64,000 nucleotides of DNA, from positions 186,001 through 250,000 of the forward strand of contig NZ_JOIJ01000005.1 in assembly GCF_000719975.1 (NCBI RefSeq), given 5' to 3'. Position 1 is the stretch's first letter. Every line of letters begins with the position of its first letter. The notes under the pieces were generated by a model. The model ran no database searches. It was not told the origin of the DNA and saw only the letters and a list, made by a program, of their open reading frames with translations. A program made the translations under genes and the position numbers. This DNA comes from Prauserella rugosa. GTDB lineage: Bacteria; Actinomycetota; Actinomycetes; Mycobacteriales; Pseudonocardiaceae. Shown piece after piece: positions 1 through 9,939 of this stretch.

Positions 1-14
1 GCTACGGTGGAGGC

Positions 15-629
15 GTGCCGAGGAGAGTGGACGCCGAGTCCCAGAGAGCCGACATCGCCGCGGCGGTGCTCAGGCTGGTTGCGCGATCCGGCGTGGAGGC
101 CGTAAGCCTGCGCGAGGTGGCGTCCGAGGCCGGCGTGTCGATGGGCCGTGTGCAGCACTACTTCCGTTCCAAGCAGGAGATGCTGTTGCACGGCATCCGC
201 CTCGCGATGGGACGGATGGAGGAGCGGATCGCCGAGCGGCTCCGAGGCGTGCCCACGGGGGTGCCTGCGGAGCAGGCTCTTCGGGCTGCGATAGCGGAGG
301 TGCTCGGCGACGACCCCGAGACGCGGCAGGTGATCAGGGCTTCGGTGGCGTACTACGCGCGGGCCCAGGAGGACGCGGAGGTAGCGGAGGTCATCTTCGG
401 CGACGACCCCGAGTTGCGCCGCTTCGCCGAGCTCGCCATCGGGCAGGCGCAACAGGAGGGGCGGGCCGCGGCCGAGGTCGATCCGGCTCTTGAAGCAGAG
501 ATCCTCTGGTCGCTGGCCGACTCGCTCGGAACCAAAGTCGCTTTCGGGCAACTAGACGCGGAACAGGCCCGCGCCACGATGGATTACCACCTGCACCGTT
601 TGTTCGGCCGAGCTCCGGACGAGGCGTGA
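15..629 (+). CDS. TetR/AcrR family transcriptional regulator
   Basis: A 204-residue one-domain repressor. The N-terminal helix-turn-helix lies at about residues 25-60 (SLREVASEAGVSMGRVQHYF), followed by an all-helical ligand-binding part that resembles the BetI-like TetR C-terminal class. The GTG start at 15 has a GGTGGAGG-like ribosome site just upstream, close to the window edge. The stop overlaps the longest possible reading of the next gene, so the two may be co-transcribed. The ligand and the target genes cannot be read from the sequence. Confidence 0.85.
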   Translation: MPRRVDAESQRADIAAAVLRLVARSGVEAVSLREVASEAGVSMGRVQHYFRSKQEMLLHGIRLAMGRMEERIAERLRGVPTGVPAEQALRAAIAEVLGDDPETRQVIRASVAYYARAQEDAEVAEVIFGDDPELRRFAELAIGQAQQEGRAAAEVDPALEAEILWSLADSLGTKVAFGQLDAEQARATMDYHLHRLFGRAPDEA

Positions 630-694
630 TACGCGTGTTCATGCTTGCGGAAGGTGCCAGGGTGTGTGCGAAGGTACGGCCTGTGATCCGGATC

Positions 695-1630
695 ATGCGC
701 CGTCCTGCCGCGTTGTTCACCGCCGCTGCTGCCCTCCTCGTTCTCGCCGGCTGCGGCTCGGGGCCCAGTCAAGTCACCTCCGCTGCGATCGTCGGACAGC
801 GCTCGGTGCCGCTCGACGGGGTTCAGCAGGAGGTCCACTGGCTGCTCGACAACGTGCCGCAGATGAGGGAGGCGCAGAAGCAGCGCAAGCTCGACCTGTA
901 CGCGCGTGAGGTGGTTCGTGGGCGGGTCGTGCACGAGCTCGCCGAGATGGCGGCCGAGCGGGAGAACGTCCGGCCGGAGCAGGGTGAGGTCGACAGGCTC
1001 GTCCGCGGGAGTGGAGGCTCGGCCGAGGTCGCGCGTTCCGCGGGAGTCGCGCCCGATCGGGTTCGCGATCTGGCCTACGACCAGGTCGTGCTCCAGAAGT
1101 TGGCGGAGAAGTACATCGGCAGGCTCTCGGTCGAGATCACCGGCACCGTGATCACGCAGAGCGAGCCGGGCAACAGCGCCAAGGAACAGGCCACGGCGCT
1201 GGGGGAGCGCATCGCACAACAGCCGCAGCGCGCACAGGCGGTCGTCCGTCAGGGCGGTCATCAGCTGGTGAGCGAGAAGCTGGACTTCGCCGAAGCCCTC
1301 CAGAACGATCCGGAGCTCGCCACGACCGCGGTGTTCGGGGCGAAGGAGGGGACGGTCGTCGTCATCCAGCCGAGCAGGCAGCAAGCCGGTTGGCTCGTCG
1401 GTCTGGTGTCGGAGCGGCGTACCGACGGCACGGCACAACCGCTTCAGGGTCAGGTGAATCCCGAGTATCTGTACTTCGCCGGACTCCGAATGCTGCAGCC
1501 GATTGCGGAGGACGTCGGAGTGCGCATCAACCCGCGCTACGGGGTGTGGGACGAGGCAGCGCTGTCGCCGGCTCCGAACGAGGACGAGCTGACGGGAAGG
1601 CTGTTGCGGTCACGTACCGTGCAGTCATGA
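695..1630 (+). CDS. SurA N-terminal domain lipoprotein
   Basis: A 311-residue exported protein. From the ATG chosen here, the first 20 residues form a lipoprotein signal (RRP, a hydrophobic Ala/Leu stretch, then the lipobox LAGC), so it should be anchored outside the membrane by a lipidated Cys20. The rest resembles the helical SurA_N chaperone domain, including VPLDGVQQEVHWLL and a long charged helix. I see no PPIase domain. Longer starts exist at 626 (GTG, overlapping the preceding stop) and 683 (GTG), but they would put basic residues ahead of the signal. The TGA overlaps the mazG ATG by 4 bases, which indicates coupled translation. Role inferred: assisting folding of secreted proteins. 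Confidence 0.75.
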   Translation: MRRPAALFTAAAALLVLAGCGSGPSQVTSAAIVGQRSVPLDGVQQEVHWLLDNVPQMREAQKQRKLDLYAREVVRGRVVHELAEMAAERENVRPEQGEVDRLVRGSGGSAEVARSAGVAPDRVRDLAYDQVVLQKLAEKYIGRLSVEITGTVITQSEPGNSAKEQATALGERIAQQPQRAQAVVRQGGHQLVSEKLDFAEALQNDPELATTAVFGAKEGTVVVIQPSRQQAGWLVGLVSERRTDGTAQPLQGQVNPEYLYFAGLRMLQPIAEDVGVRINPRYGVWDEAALSPAPNEDELTGRLLRSRTVQS

Positions 1631-2592
1631 CCTGGCGATCCGCAACGGTGGTGCTGTGCAGTCCGGCACTGCCGGACTTCCTTCCGGCCGCAGCGTTGGG
1701 CGTCGTGCGTGCTGCCGAGACCGTCTACGCGGCGGCAGGTCTGCCGGACTCCCTCCGCGTGGCGCTGGATGCCAAGCCCGCACCACACCCGGAGGAGCTG
1801 ACGAAACAGAGCGGCGTGGTTCTCGTTGCGCCGGCCGCGCATGAGCCGGGCGCCACCGCACTGATCGAGGCGGGGGCCACGGTGATCGAGGCTCCGGCGC
1901 CTCCGCTCGTCAGGGCCGTCGAGGTGATGGATCGTCTCCGCTCACCCGGCGGGTGCCCCTGGGACGGGGCACAGACGCACGACTCGCTCCGTCGTTACCT
2001 CATCGAGGAGACCTACGAGCTTCTCGAAGCCATCGAGGAGCAGGACCGCTCCGCCATGCGCGAGGAACTCGGTGACGTGCTGCTGCAGGTCCTGTTCCAC
2101 GCGAGGGTGGCCGCCGAGCACGAGAGCGACGCCTTCGACATCGACGACGTCGCCAAACACCTTGTCGACAAGATGGTGGGACGGCACCAGTACCTGTTCG
2201 CGGGTGTCGACCGCGTCGACTCCGCCGACCAGCAACAGGTCCGCTGGGAGGAGCTGAAACAACGCGAGAAACAGCGCGAGTCGCTTGTGGACGGAGTCGC
2301 GCTGGGCCAGCCCGCAGCGGCGCTGGCGGGCAAGCTCGGGCAGCGCACGGGCCGAGCAGGAGTTCCGTTCGATCTGCTGCCGGCTGAGGACGACGAGGGC
2401 GCGCGGTTGTTCCGGATCGCGGCCGCGGCCTCCCGTTCGGGTGTGGACCCCGAGGGGGCCCTGCGGGCCGTTGCGAAGGACTTCGCCGAGCGCCTGCGGG
2501 CGGCCGAGCAGGCCGCGCGCAGTGCGGGCAGGGATCCGGCAGAACTCGATGCCGACGGATGGCGGGAGTTCTGGCCGACCTCGCCCACGTAA
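1627..2592 (+). CDS. mazG: MazG family nucleoside triphosphate pyrophosphohydrolase
   Basis: This 321-residue protein should hydrolyse (d)NTPs to NMP and pyrophosphate, clearing non-canonical nucleotides. The diagnostic metal-binding core is visible: CPWDGAQTHDSLRRYL, then EETYELLEAIE, then EELGDVLLQVLFHARVA, at roughly residues 108-165. It is followed by VDKMVGRHQYLF. The first ~100 residues form a separate, less conserved domain, as in other actinobacterial MazG proteins. The ATG overlaps the stop of the SurA-like lipoprotein gene. A membrane lytic transglycosylase follows 9 bases later in the same direction. Confidence 0.9.
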   Translation: MTWRSATVVLCSPALPDFLPAAALGVVRAAETVYAAAGLPDSLRVALDAKPAPHPEELTKQSGVVLVAPAAHEPGATALIEAGATVIEAPAPPLVRAVEVMDRLRSPGGCPWDGAQTHDSLRRYLIEETYELLEAIEEQDRSAMREELGDVLLQVLFHARVAAEHESDAFDIDDVAKHLVDKMVGRHQYLFAGVDRVDSADQQQVRWEELKQREKQRESLVDGVALGQPAAALAGKLGQRTGRAGVPFDLLPAEDDEGARLFRIAAAASRSGVDPEGALRAVAKDFAERLRAAEQAARSAGRDPAELDADGWREFWPTSPT

Positions 2593-2601
2593 CCTGACCG
2601 A

Positions 2602-3534
2602 GTGAGCGAACGCCCTCCGTCGTCTACCCGGGGTGCCGGTGGTGAGCCGTCGTGGTCGTTGCCGGGACCCGCGCGATCTCGGCTGGCCCTCACGCTCGCG
2701 CTCGTCGCCACCGGCCTGATCCTCGTGTTCACCGTGGGCATGGAACGCGACGAGGAACCGTCCGCGGGCACGCCCGCCCCTCGACCCGCGCCCGAGTCGC
2801 GTCCGGAGTTCCGGAAGACCGTGCCGGCGGCTGCCACGGCCGCACCGGTGGACCGCCCGCAGGTGTCCGACGAGCAGGAGCTCGACACCTGGTCGAGAAA
2901 GGTCGAGAGTGCCACCGGCGTACCCGCCCGTGCCGCGGCCGCTTACGGCCGCGCCGAGATGTGGCTCCGTGGCGGAGAACCGGACTGTCACCTGTCGTGG
3001 AGCACACTGGCTGCCATCGGATACGTGGAGACCCGGCACGGAGAGGGCGGATCCGGCACGCCCATCCGTGCGGACGGCCGTCCCGTCGAACCGATCGTCG
3101 GGCCTCCGCTCGACGGGACTCAGGGACGCAGGAAGATCGCCGACACCGACAACGGCAGGCTCGACGGCGACGCGACGTGGGACCGCGAACTCGGGCCCCT
3201 GGGCTTCCTGCCCGAACACTGGGAGCGGTGGGCCGACCGCGCCACCAAGGACGGCCGCGCACCCGACCCGCAGGACATCGACGACGCGGCCCTCACCGCC
3301 GCACGTGTCCTGTGCGCTCAGGACCGCGATCTCGCGACGGACGAGGGCTGGTGGCGTGCCGTGCGGGCGTACCACGGCGCCGACGGTGCGGCCGGTCAGC
3401 GCAACCCAGGCGCTCCCGGCGACGGCCGCGACGGCTCCGGCGACCGCAACCCCGACGGGCGGGCCGATGACTACGTGCGTGAGGTCGCGACGCGCGCCGA
3501 CACCTACGCACACCAGCTGCCCGCCGACCGCTGA
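2602..3534 (+). CDS. Membrane-anchored lytic murein transglycosylase (SLT_2-type)
   Basis: A 310-residue protein with a short cytoplasmic N-terminus, one membrane helix at about residues 27-46 and an extracellular MltB-like domain. The catalytic glutamate is in SWSTLAAIGYVETRHG, and the domain ends with WDRELGPLGFLPEHWERW and a DDAALTAARVLC helix, both typical of this family. It should cleave peptidoglycan glycan strands to 1,6-anhydro ends. It starts with GTG at 2602. A second member of the family lies at 7356, and the two share the PI-GP-LDG-RGI/KIADTD-LDGDTTWDR layout. It probably acts in wall remodelling near the mazG-eno-divIC block. Confidence 0.85.
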   Translation: MSERPPSSTRGAGGEPSWSLPGPARSRLALTLALVATGLILVFTVGMERDEEPSAGTPAPRPAPESRPEFRKTVPAAATAAPVDRPQVSDEQELDTWSRKVESATGVPARAAAAYGRAEMWLRGGEPDCHLSWSTLAAIGYVETRHGEGGSGTPIRADGRPVEPIVGPPLDGTQGRRKIADTDNGRLDGDATWDRELGPLGFLPEHWERWADRATKDGRAPDPQDIDDAALTAARVLCAQDRDLATDEGWWRAVRAYHGADGAAGQRNPGAPGDGRDGSGDRNPDGRADDYVREVATRADTYAHQLPADR

Positions 3535-3540
3535 GCCGGC

Positions 3541-3987
3541 TCAGGTGCCGCCCAACGTCAGTCGTGCCGACACTTCGCCGACCGCGTCCTGGTACTCGGC
3601 CTGGGGGTGCATGGCCGAGGCCATCCGCAGTTGGCCGAGCGCCTCGGCGAGCCTGCCCAGCCGCTGCAGCGTCTTGCCGAGCACGAACCGCGCGTAGTGG
3701 TCGGACGGGTCGTGCTCGATCACCTTGCTCAGCGCGTGCTCGGCCCTCCGCAGCTGCGCCGAATGGAAGTACGCACGCCCGGCGAGCAACTGCACGCTGG
3801 GTTTGTCCGGTTCGGCCTCGAGCACGGGTTGGAGTGCCTGGAGCGCGTCGAGTGGACGACGGCGTTTGACGAGGGCCTCCGCTTGGCGGAAGGCGTGGAC
3901 ACGGGATTCGCCGGCCTCGGCCGCCTGCTGGTCCGAAGGACGCAAAGGCCCTGCCGGAGGTGGATTCGATGGCGTCGAGTCACCCAT
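3541..3987 (-). CDS. Tetratricopeptide repeat protein
   Basis: A 148-residue soluble protein made largely of three TPR-like helix pairs at about residues 30-135: AEALVKRRRPLDALQALQPVL, AGRAYFHSAQLRRAEHAL and GKTLQRLGRLAEALGQL, with the spacing and Gly/Ala/Pro pattern of TPRs. The N-terminus is Pro-rich and probably disordered. It is transcribed against the transglycosylase gene, with the stops 6 bases apart. The partner protein is unknown. TPR proteins serve as scaffolds, so no reaction is proposed. Confidence 0.75.
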   Translation of the reverse strand: MGDSTPSNPPPAGPLRPSDQQAAEAGESRVHAFRQAEALVKRRRPLDALQALQPVLEAEPDKPSVQLLAGRAYFHSAQLRRAEHALSKVIEHDPSDHYARFVLGKTLQRLGRLAEALGQLRMASAMHPQAEYQDAVGEVSARLTLGGT

Positions 3988-4118
3988 GGTTCAACGACGG
4001 TACCCGCGTGCTGGGTGCTTATCGAGACCTTGACGCCGGCCTCGTTCGATGATCAACCTGGTGGCCCAGTGCGGGGGCGCGACAAGCGGCGATCATTCGT
4101 GTGGTGGACTAGCCCGCC

Positions 4119-4715
4119 ATGAGCGACCCCGCGATGAAAGGCGAAGACCCGAGGTACCTCGGCATCGCGCCGTACCTCTACTACACGGACGCCACCGAGG
4201 CGGTGGAGTGGCTCACGCGCGTCTTCGGGTTCACCGAGAAGGTTCGCTACGTCGATGCGGCCGGTGAGGTGTTCCAGGCGACGTTGAGCGCGGGTGGGTC
4301 CGACATCCACCTCGCAGGCGTCGGCGACGAGTACTGGCCCGCGAAGGGCGTCGACGGACCGGTCGGCCAGCTGAACGTCGTGTACGTCGACGACGTCGAC
4401 GTGCAGTTCGAGCGGGTGGCCGAGGCCGTGGGCGACTCGGTCGAGGTGTCCCGCCCCCAGGACCAGCCCTACGGGGCGCGGCTGTTCACGGTGCAGGACA
4501 TCGGCGGCAACAGCTGGACGTTCTGGCAGCACATCTCCGACACCGTCGAACTGCCGGCCGGCTGGCAGCAGATCCGAGGGGACGAGTCCGCCGACGACGA
4601 CACCGGCCCCGAATCCGGCGAGCAGCCTCCGGAGCAGTCGGCCCAGGTGAACGGTGCGGAGGGCACGCCTTCCGAGCCCGGCGACGCAGGCCCCGGCAGT
4701 CGCAACGAGGGCTGA
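4119..4715 (+). CDS. VOC (glyoxalase/bleomycin resistance) superfamily protein, PhnB-like
   Basis: A 198-residue protein. Residues 15-150 carry the paired beta-alpha-beta-beta-beta modules of the VOC fold: IAPYLYYTDATEAVEWLTRVFGF at the start of module 1, YVDDVDVQFERVAEAVGD in module 2 and DIGGNSWTFWQH at the end. The last ~45 residues are acidic and low in complexity (DESADDDTGPESGEQ), probably a disordered tail. The class includes glyoxalases, dioxygenases and antibiotic-binding proteins, and the substrate here cannot be inferred. It sits alone between the TPR gene and enolase. Confidence 0.75.
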   Translation: MSDPAMKGEDPRYLGIAPYLYYTDATEAVEWLTRVFGFTEKVRYVDAAGEVFQATLSAGGSDIHLAGVGDEYWPAKGVDGPVGQLNVVYVDDVDVQFERVAEAVGDSVEVSRPQDQPYGARLFTVQDIGGNSWTFWQHISDTVELPAGWQQIRGDESADDDTGPESGEQPPEQSAQVNGAEGTPSEPGDAGPGSRNEG

Positions 4716-4737
4716 CACCCCAGCTGAGACGTACGCC

Positions 4738-4783
4738 ACGTGCGGTCGGAAAAGGTATCTCCGCACGTCGGCACGCGCGTGCC
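4738..4783. terminator. Paired hairpins after the VOC gene
   Basis: Two inverted repeats lie in the 159-base gap before enolase. The first is an 8-bp stem (ACGTGCGG at 4738-4745 with CCGCACGT at 4761-4768). The second is a 14-base palindrome, GGCACGCGCGTGCC, at 4770-4783. There is no T-run, as is common for actinobacterial terminators. The function is inferred from position only. Confidence 0.35.
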
Positions 4784-4865
4784 TCCAACGGGTGATCCAG
4801 AACGCCCGATACGCTGCCCCCTAGGCGACTACGTTGAGTGCCGTCATGTCGGCACAACCGGGTGA

Positions 4866-6161
<1,296 letters not shown>

Positions 6162-6168
6162 GCCGACA

Positions 6169-6708
6169 GTGGCCGAACGGGGGAGAGCGCGCACACGACG
6201 CGGTGGGGGACGAGCACGCGGCTCGGCTCCCCGCGACCTGCGGTCGCCGCAACGCACCAGGCGTGGTGGTGACCGCAGGTCGGCTCTGCGCCGTTCGGCC
6301 GCGGCGCGGCACACGGCGGGTGCCGCGAAGGTGCTCGGCATGTCGACGACCCGGCGGGCCGCGGTCGTCGCGATCGTGGTGTGCGCGCTCGCGTTCACCA
6401 TCGCCGTGCCGCTGCGGACGTACCTGTCCCAGCGGGCTGAGGTCTCCGAGCAGGAGGCCCGGCAGAAGCAGCTTCAGGAGCAGGTCGAGCGGCTCGAACA
6501 GCGGCAGGCCGAATTGTCCGACCCGGCACAGGTCGAGGCCGAGGCCAAGCGCAGACTGCGGTACGTGATGCCCGGCGAGACGCCTTACATCGTCCAGTTG
6601 CCCGGCGACAGGGGCGACGAGGCGCAGCCGGTGCGTGGCGAGGACGAGCCGAAGCGGAACACGGCGTGGTACGAGAACTTGTGGAATGGCGTGACCGAGG
6701 GTGAATAA
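6169..6708 (+). CDS. Septum formation initiator (FtsB/DivIC-like) protein
   Basis: A 179-residue bitopic membrane protein. An Arg-rich cytoplasmic N-terminus (about 60 residues) leads to one membrane helix (residues ~62-81) and then a coiled coil (EVSEQEARQKQLQEQVERLE, residues ~90-125). Next comes the FtsB signature region EAEAKRRLRYVMPGETPYIV. It should take part in the FtsQ-FtsL-FtsB divisome subcomplex. It begins with GTG 7 bases after the eno stop and overlaps the DUF501 gene by 8 bases, so the three are probably one operon. Confidence 0.85.
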   Translation: MAERGRARTRRGGGRARGSAPRDLRSPQRTRRGGDRRSALRRSAAARHTAGAAKVLGMSTTRRAAVVAIVVCALAFTIAVPLRTYLSQRAEVSEQEARQKQLQEQVERLEQRQAELSDPAQVEAEAKRRLRYVMPGETPYIVQLPGDRGDEAQPVRGEDEPKRNTAWYENLWNGVTEGE

Positions 6709-7249
6709 GACCGAGTTCGAGCCCGTGACCGAGGCGGACAAGGCGATCATCGCCGAGCAGTTGGGCCGCCCGCCCCGGGCTCTGCGTGCGGTCGCGGCGC
6801 GGTGCCCGAGTGGGCATCCGAGCGTCGTCCAGACCAACCCGCGGCTGGAGGACGGCACGCCGTTCCCGACGCTGTACTACTTGACGTGTTCGCATCTCGC
6901 GTCGCTCGTGGGCGGCCTCGAGGCTCGCGGCGTGATGCGGGAGATGACCGCACGTCTGGACGAGGACGCCGAGCTCGCGGCGGCCTACCAGCGCGCACAC
7001 GAGTCCTACCTGGCCGAACGCGACGCTCTCGACCCGCTCGGCCACGAGGTCAGCGCGGGCGGCATGCCGCGCAGGGTCAAGTGTCTCCACGTCCATCTGG
7101 CACACACGTTGGCGCGCGGTCCGGGTGTGAACCCGTTCGGTGACGAGACGTTGGAGCTGCTGCACGACCTCGGCTGGCCGAACGGACCGTGCGGGGAAGC
7201 TCCCGCCGGCGACGGCACCGACACCGACGATCGGACTGCGGCGGGGTAG
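6701..7249 (+). CDS. DUF501 domain-containing protein
   Basis: A 182-residue protein of a conserved actinobacterial family, recognised by its typical start (VTEADKAIIAEQLGRPPRAL), the motifs CPSGHPSVVQTNPRLEDGTPFPTLYYLTC and LGHEVSAGGMPRRVKCLHVHLAHTLA (positions ~30-160), and its place between the DivIC-like gene and ppx. Conserved Cys and His residues in SGHP, YYLTC and KCLHVHLAH suggest a metal or catalytic site, but no activity is known to me. It starts with GTG inside the end of the preceding gene. Confidence 0.85.
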   Translation: MNKTEFEPVTEADKAIIAEQLGRPPRALRAVAARCPSGHPSVVQTNPRLEDGTPFPTLYYLTCSHLASLVGGLEARGVMREMTARLDEDAELAAAYQRAHESYLAERDALDPLGHEVSAGGMPRRVKCLHVHLAHTLARGPGVNPFGDETLELLHDLGWPNGPCGEAPAGDGTDTDDRTAAG

Positions 7250-7355
7250 CCCGTCCGGATCAACCTCGCGAGTAGGTTCGCGTTCGAGTGTGCGCACCGA
7301 GTGAACCGGGCATTCTGGCTGCGACATGTGCGTCGCCAGGTCGCGAGGAGGAAGC

Positions 7356-8906
7356 GTGGACAGACCACGCAGAGTCCGGTTCCGGGACAAGGCCGCATCG
7401 CTCGTGTTGGCGGCGTCCCTCGCGGTCGTGCCGGCGGCCGTGATGGTGGGCGATCGGTCCGAACACGGCTACAACACGTGGACCGCGACTGCCGACGAAC
7501 CGCGTGATTCGGGTGGCGCGAACACCGAGGGCAGGGTGGGTGTCGACGGCAGCCTGCCGTCGCCGCCCCAGCTCGAGGAGCTGGTTGTCGAAATGCCCTC
7601 CGCAGGTCCGCTGGGGATTCCCGGCTCGATGCTCAAGGCGTACCGGCAGGCTGCCGACCGTCTTTCGGGAGAGTCGTCCGGCTGCGGTATCGACTGGGCA
7701 TTGCTGGCCAGCATCGGCCGCTCGGAGTCCAACCATGCGCGCGGCGGTTACGTCGACTCGCAGGGGGCGACCCGTGAGCCCATCCTCGGCCCGGTCCTCA
7801 ACGGTGGCCCCGGGGTGGCCGGGATCCGGGACACCGACGGTGGTGAGCTCGACGGGGACACCACGTGGGATCGCGCTGTCGGCCCCATGCAGTTCATCCC
7901 CTCGACCTGGCGGAAGTTCGGCATTGATGCCACGGGAAGCGGTACGGCCGATCCCAACAACGTCCACGACGCCACGCTGGCCGCAGGCCGATACCTGTGC
8001 GCCGGTGGTCCGGACCTGCAGGACGATCAGCAGTTGCGGGCCGCGCTGCACCGTTACAACAACTCCCGGTCGTATGTCGAGACCGTGATCCGGTGGGCGC
8101 AGGCCTACCGCGACGGCGTGCTGCCCGTCCCGGACAGCGACGTCCCACTCGGCGTGCCGCCGGAGATCGTCGCAGCCGCACCTCGTCCGGAACCGCCGCA
8201 GACATCGACGCCGGACTCCACGCCGAAACCGGGGTCGGAATCCGACGTCGTCGCGGCACCCGGTCAAGGCTCTCCGAACGGCGACCGGCCAGGCGGAGGC
8301 GGCGACCAGTCTCGGCCGGGTGGAGGCTCTCCCGGAGACGGGGGCCCCGGCGATGGCCACGGACAGCCGGGCCCCGGCAACGGCAACGAACCCGGCAGCG
8401 GTAGCGGGAACGGAACCCGACCACCCGGGGGCGGTGACGGAAACGGCGATGGCAACGGTGACGGTTCAGGCAACCCGCCGACGTCGTCTCCCGGCGAGAC
8501 GACACCTCCGGAGACACCGAGCCCGACCGACCCGCCGGACAGCACGACACCACCGCCTTCGGACGGCAATCCCACGCCGCCGCCTCCGTCGGACGGGAAC
8601 CCGACCCCGCCTCCGCCGGATGGCAACCCGACACCGCCTCCGTCAGAAGGCCAGCCGACACCTCCGTCGACCAGTCCGGAGGAGCCACCGGAGTGCGTGA
8701 AACCCGGCGAGGAGCAGGCGGAACCGACCGAACCGACCGGGACCGAGGCCCCGAAACCCCCGCCGTGCCGGTGTCCGGAGGATGCCGACGACGCGGAGGC
8801 AGGCGAGACGGTCGACGACCCCGCGGAGTGCTGGGACGAGACGTCGACCCCTGGGGAGAGCCGGCCCACGTCCTCGACCCCGTCGGGGCGGCCCGCGGTG
8901 AGCTGA
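7356..8906 (+). CDS. Secreted lytic transglycosylase with long Pro/Gly-rich tail
   Basis: A 516-residue protein. The GTG at 7356 is chosen because AGGAGGAAGC lies directly upstream. An N-terminal hydrophobic stretch (residues ~14-31) is a signal or anchor. Residues ~90-245 form an SLT_2-like domain, with GCGIDWALLASIGRSESNHA holding the catalytic Glu, and WDRAVGPMQFIPSTWRKFG. Residues ~270-490 are low in complexity: a Gly/Pro/Asn-rich stretch, then repeats of PPSDGNPTPPP. A Cys-containing acidic end follows (PPCRCPEDADDAEAGE). The tail looks like a wall-spanning linker. It is a paralogue of the shorter enzyme at 2602. Confidence 0.85.
   Translation: MDRPRRVRFRDKAASLVLAASLAVVPAAVMVGDRSEHGYNTWTATADEPRDSGGANTEGRVGVDGSLPSPPQLEELVVEMPSAGPLGIPGSMLKAYRQAADRLSGESSGCGIDWALLASIGRSESNHARGGYVDSQGATREPILGPVLNGGPGVAGIRDTDGGELDGDTTWDRAVGPMQFIPSTWRKFGIDATGSGTADPNNVHDATLAAGRYLCAGGPDLQDDQQLRAALHRYNNSRSYVETVIRWAQAYRDGVLPVPDSDVPLGVPPEIVAAAPRPEPPQTSTPDSTPKPGSESDVVAAPGQGSPNGDRPGGGGDQSRPGGGSPGDGGPGDGHGQPGPGNGNEPGSGSGNGTRPPGGGDGNGDGNGDGSGNPPTSSPGETTPPETPSPTDPPDSTTPPPSDGNPTPPPPSDGNPTPPPPDGNPTPPPSEGQPTPPSTSPEEPPECVKPGEEQAEPTEPTGTEAPKPPPCRCPEDADDAEAGETVDDPAECWDETSTPGESRPTSSTPSGRPAVS
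8554..8664 (+). repeat. In-frame tandem repeat coding for P-P-S-D-G-N-P-T-P-P units
   Basis: Imperfect direct repeats of about 30 bases lie inside the transglycosylase gene. The units begin at about 8558, 8588, 8618 and 8642 and encode SDGNPTPPPP, SDGNPTPPPP, DGNPTPPP and SEGQPTPPS. Such repeats can change copy number by slippage and so vary the linker length. Confidence 0.6.
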
Positions 8907-8927
8907 CGGTCGATTAGTGTTGGCGCC

Positions 8928-9881
8928 ATGCCTCGCGTAGCCGCCATCGACTGTGGGACCAACTCGATCCGCCTGCTCGTCGCCGAGCTGACCCGTCGCC
9001 ACGACGGCAGTGTCGACCTGCGTGACCTGCACCGGGAGATGCGTGTCGTGCGACTCGGCCAGGGCGTCGACGCCACCGGCAGGCTCGCGCCGGAGGCGCT
9101 CGAACGCACCAGGGAGGCGCTCGCGGCCTACACGATCGCCGCTCGCCGCAAGGGAGCGGAGAAGGTGCGCATGGTGGCCACGTCGGCCACGCGGGACGCC
9201 GCGAACCGGGACGAGTTCTTCGCGATGACCCGTGAGGTGCTCGGCGTGGAAGCCGAGGTGATCACCGGGGACGAGGAGGCGCGGCTGTCGTTCACCGGCG
9301 CGGTCGGCGAGCAGGACCCCGACGACGGGCCGTTCCTGGTGGCCGACGTCGGTGGCGGGTCGACCGAACTGGTGCTGGGCACGTGGGACGGAGCGCAGGC
9401 GGAGATCCTCGGCGCGAAGTCGGTGGACATCGGATGTGTGCGCATCACCGAGCGCGCGCTGCCGAACGACCCGCCGACCGAGGAGGACGTCGAGGCGGCG
9501 CGCGGGGTCGCACGCGACGTGCTGGCCGAGGCGTTCGACGTCGTCGACGTCGCCAAGGCGCAGACGTGGATCGGCGTCGCGGGCACGGTCACGACGCTGT
9601 CGGCGCTCGCGCAGGACCTGCCCGAGTACGACTCGCAGGCCACGCACCTGTCGACGATGTCGCGCGCGACGATCGACCGCGTGACCGCCGAGCTGCTCGC
9701 AGCCGACCACGACGCGCGCGCCGCCAAGCCCGTCATCCACCCGGGCCGGGTCGACGTGATCGGTGGCGGCGCACTGGTGGTGCAGACGCTCGCCGACGAG
9801 CTCGGCAAGCGCGGCGGCCCGGACCGCCTGGTCGTGAGCGAGAAGGACATCCTCGACGGCATCGCGCTCTCGTTGGCCTGA
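8928..9881 (+). CDS. Exopolyphosphatase / pppGpp phosphohydrolase (Ppx/GppA) family
   Basis: A 317-residue ASKHA-fold phosphatase that should hydrolyse terminal phosphates of polyphosphate and possibly pppGpp. Phosphate-1 loop: AIDCGTNSIRLLVAE (residues 4-18). Phosphate-2 region: VADVGGGSTELVLG (~138-151). Other motifs are GVAGTVTTLSAL and RVDVIGGGALVVQTLAD. The length fits the short actinobacterial form, which lacks the C-terminal extension of E. coli Ppx. It follows the transglycosylase gene by 21 bases in the conserved eno-divIC-DUF501-ppx neighbourhood. Confidence 0.9.
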   Translation: MPRVAAIDCGTNSIRLLVAELTRRHDGSVDLRDLHREMRVVRLGQGVDATGRLAPEALERTREALAAYTIAARRKGAEKVRMVATSATRDAANRDEFFAMTREVLGVEAEVITGDEEARLSFTGAVGEQDPDDGPFLVADVGGGSTELVLGTWDGAQAEILGAKSVDIGCVRITERALPNDPPTEEDVEAARGVARDVLAEAFDVVDVAKAQTWIGVAGTVTTLSALAQDLPEYDSQATHLSTMSRATIDRVTAELLAADHDARAAKPVIHPGRVDVIGGGALVVQTLADELGKRGGPDRLVVSEKDILDGIALSLA

Positions 9882-9884
9882 GCC

Positions 9885-9924
9885 GGTCTGACGGCGACGT
9901 CAGGCATCAGGCCATCGTCAGACC
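9885..9924. terminator. Hairpin between convergent genes
   Basis: A perfect 9-bp inverted repeat (GGTCTGACG at 9885-9893 with CGTCAGACC at 9916-9924) has a 22-base loop. It starts 4 bases after the ppx stop and faces the end of the opposing gene at 9940. It lacks a T-tract. Its terminator role is inferred from its position between convergent genes. Confidence 0.4.
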
Positions 9925-9939
9925 ATTGTCAAGTCGTCG

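Noticed and set aside
8554..8664. Repeat array considered as a CRISPR or regulatory repeat
   Set aside because: The units have no spacers, stay in frame and encode a Pro-rich linker within a gene.
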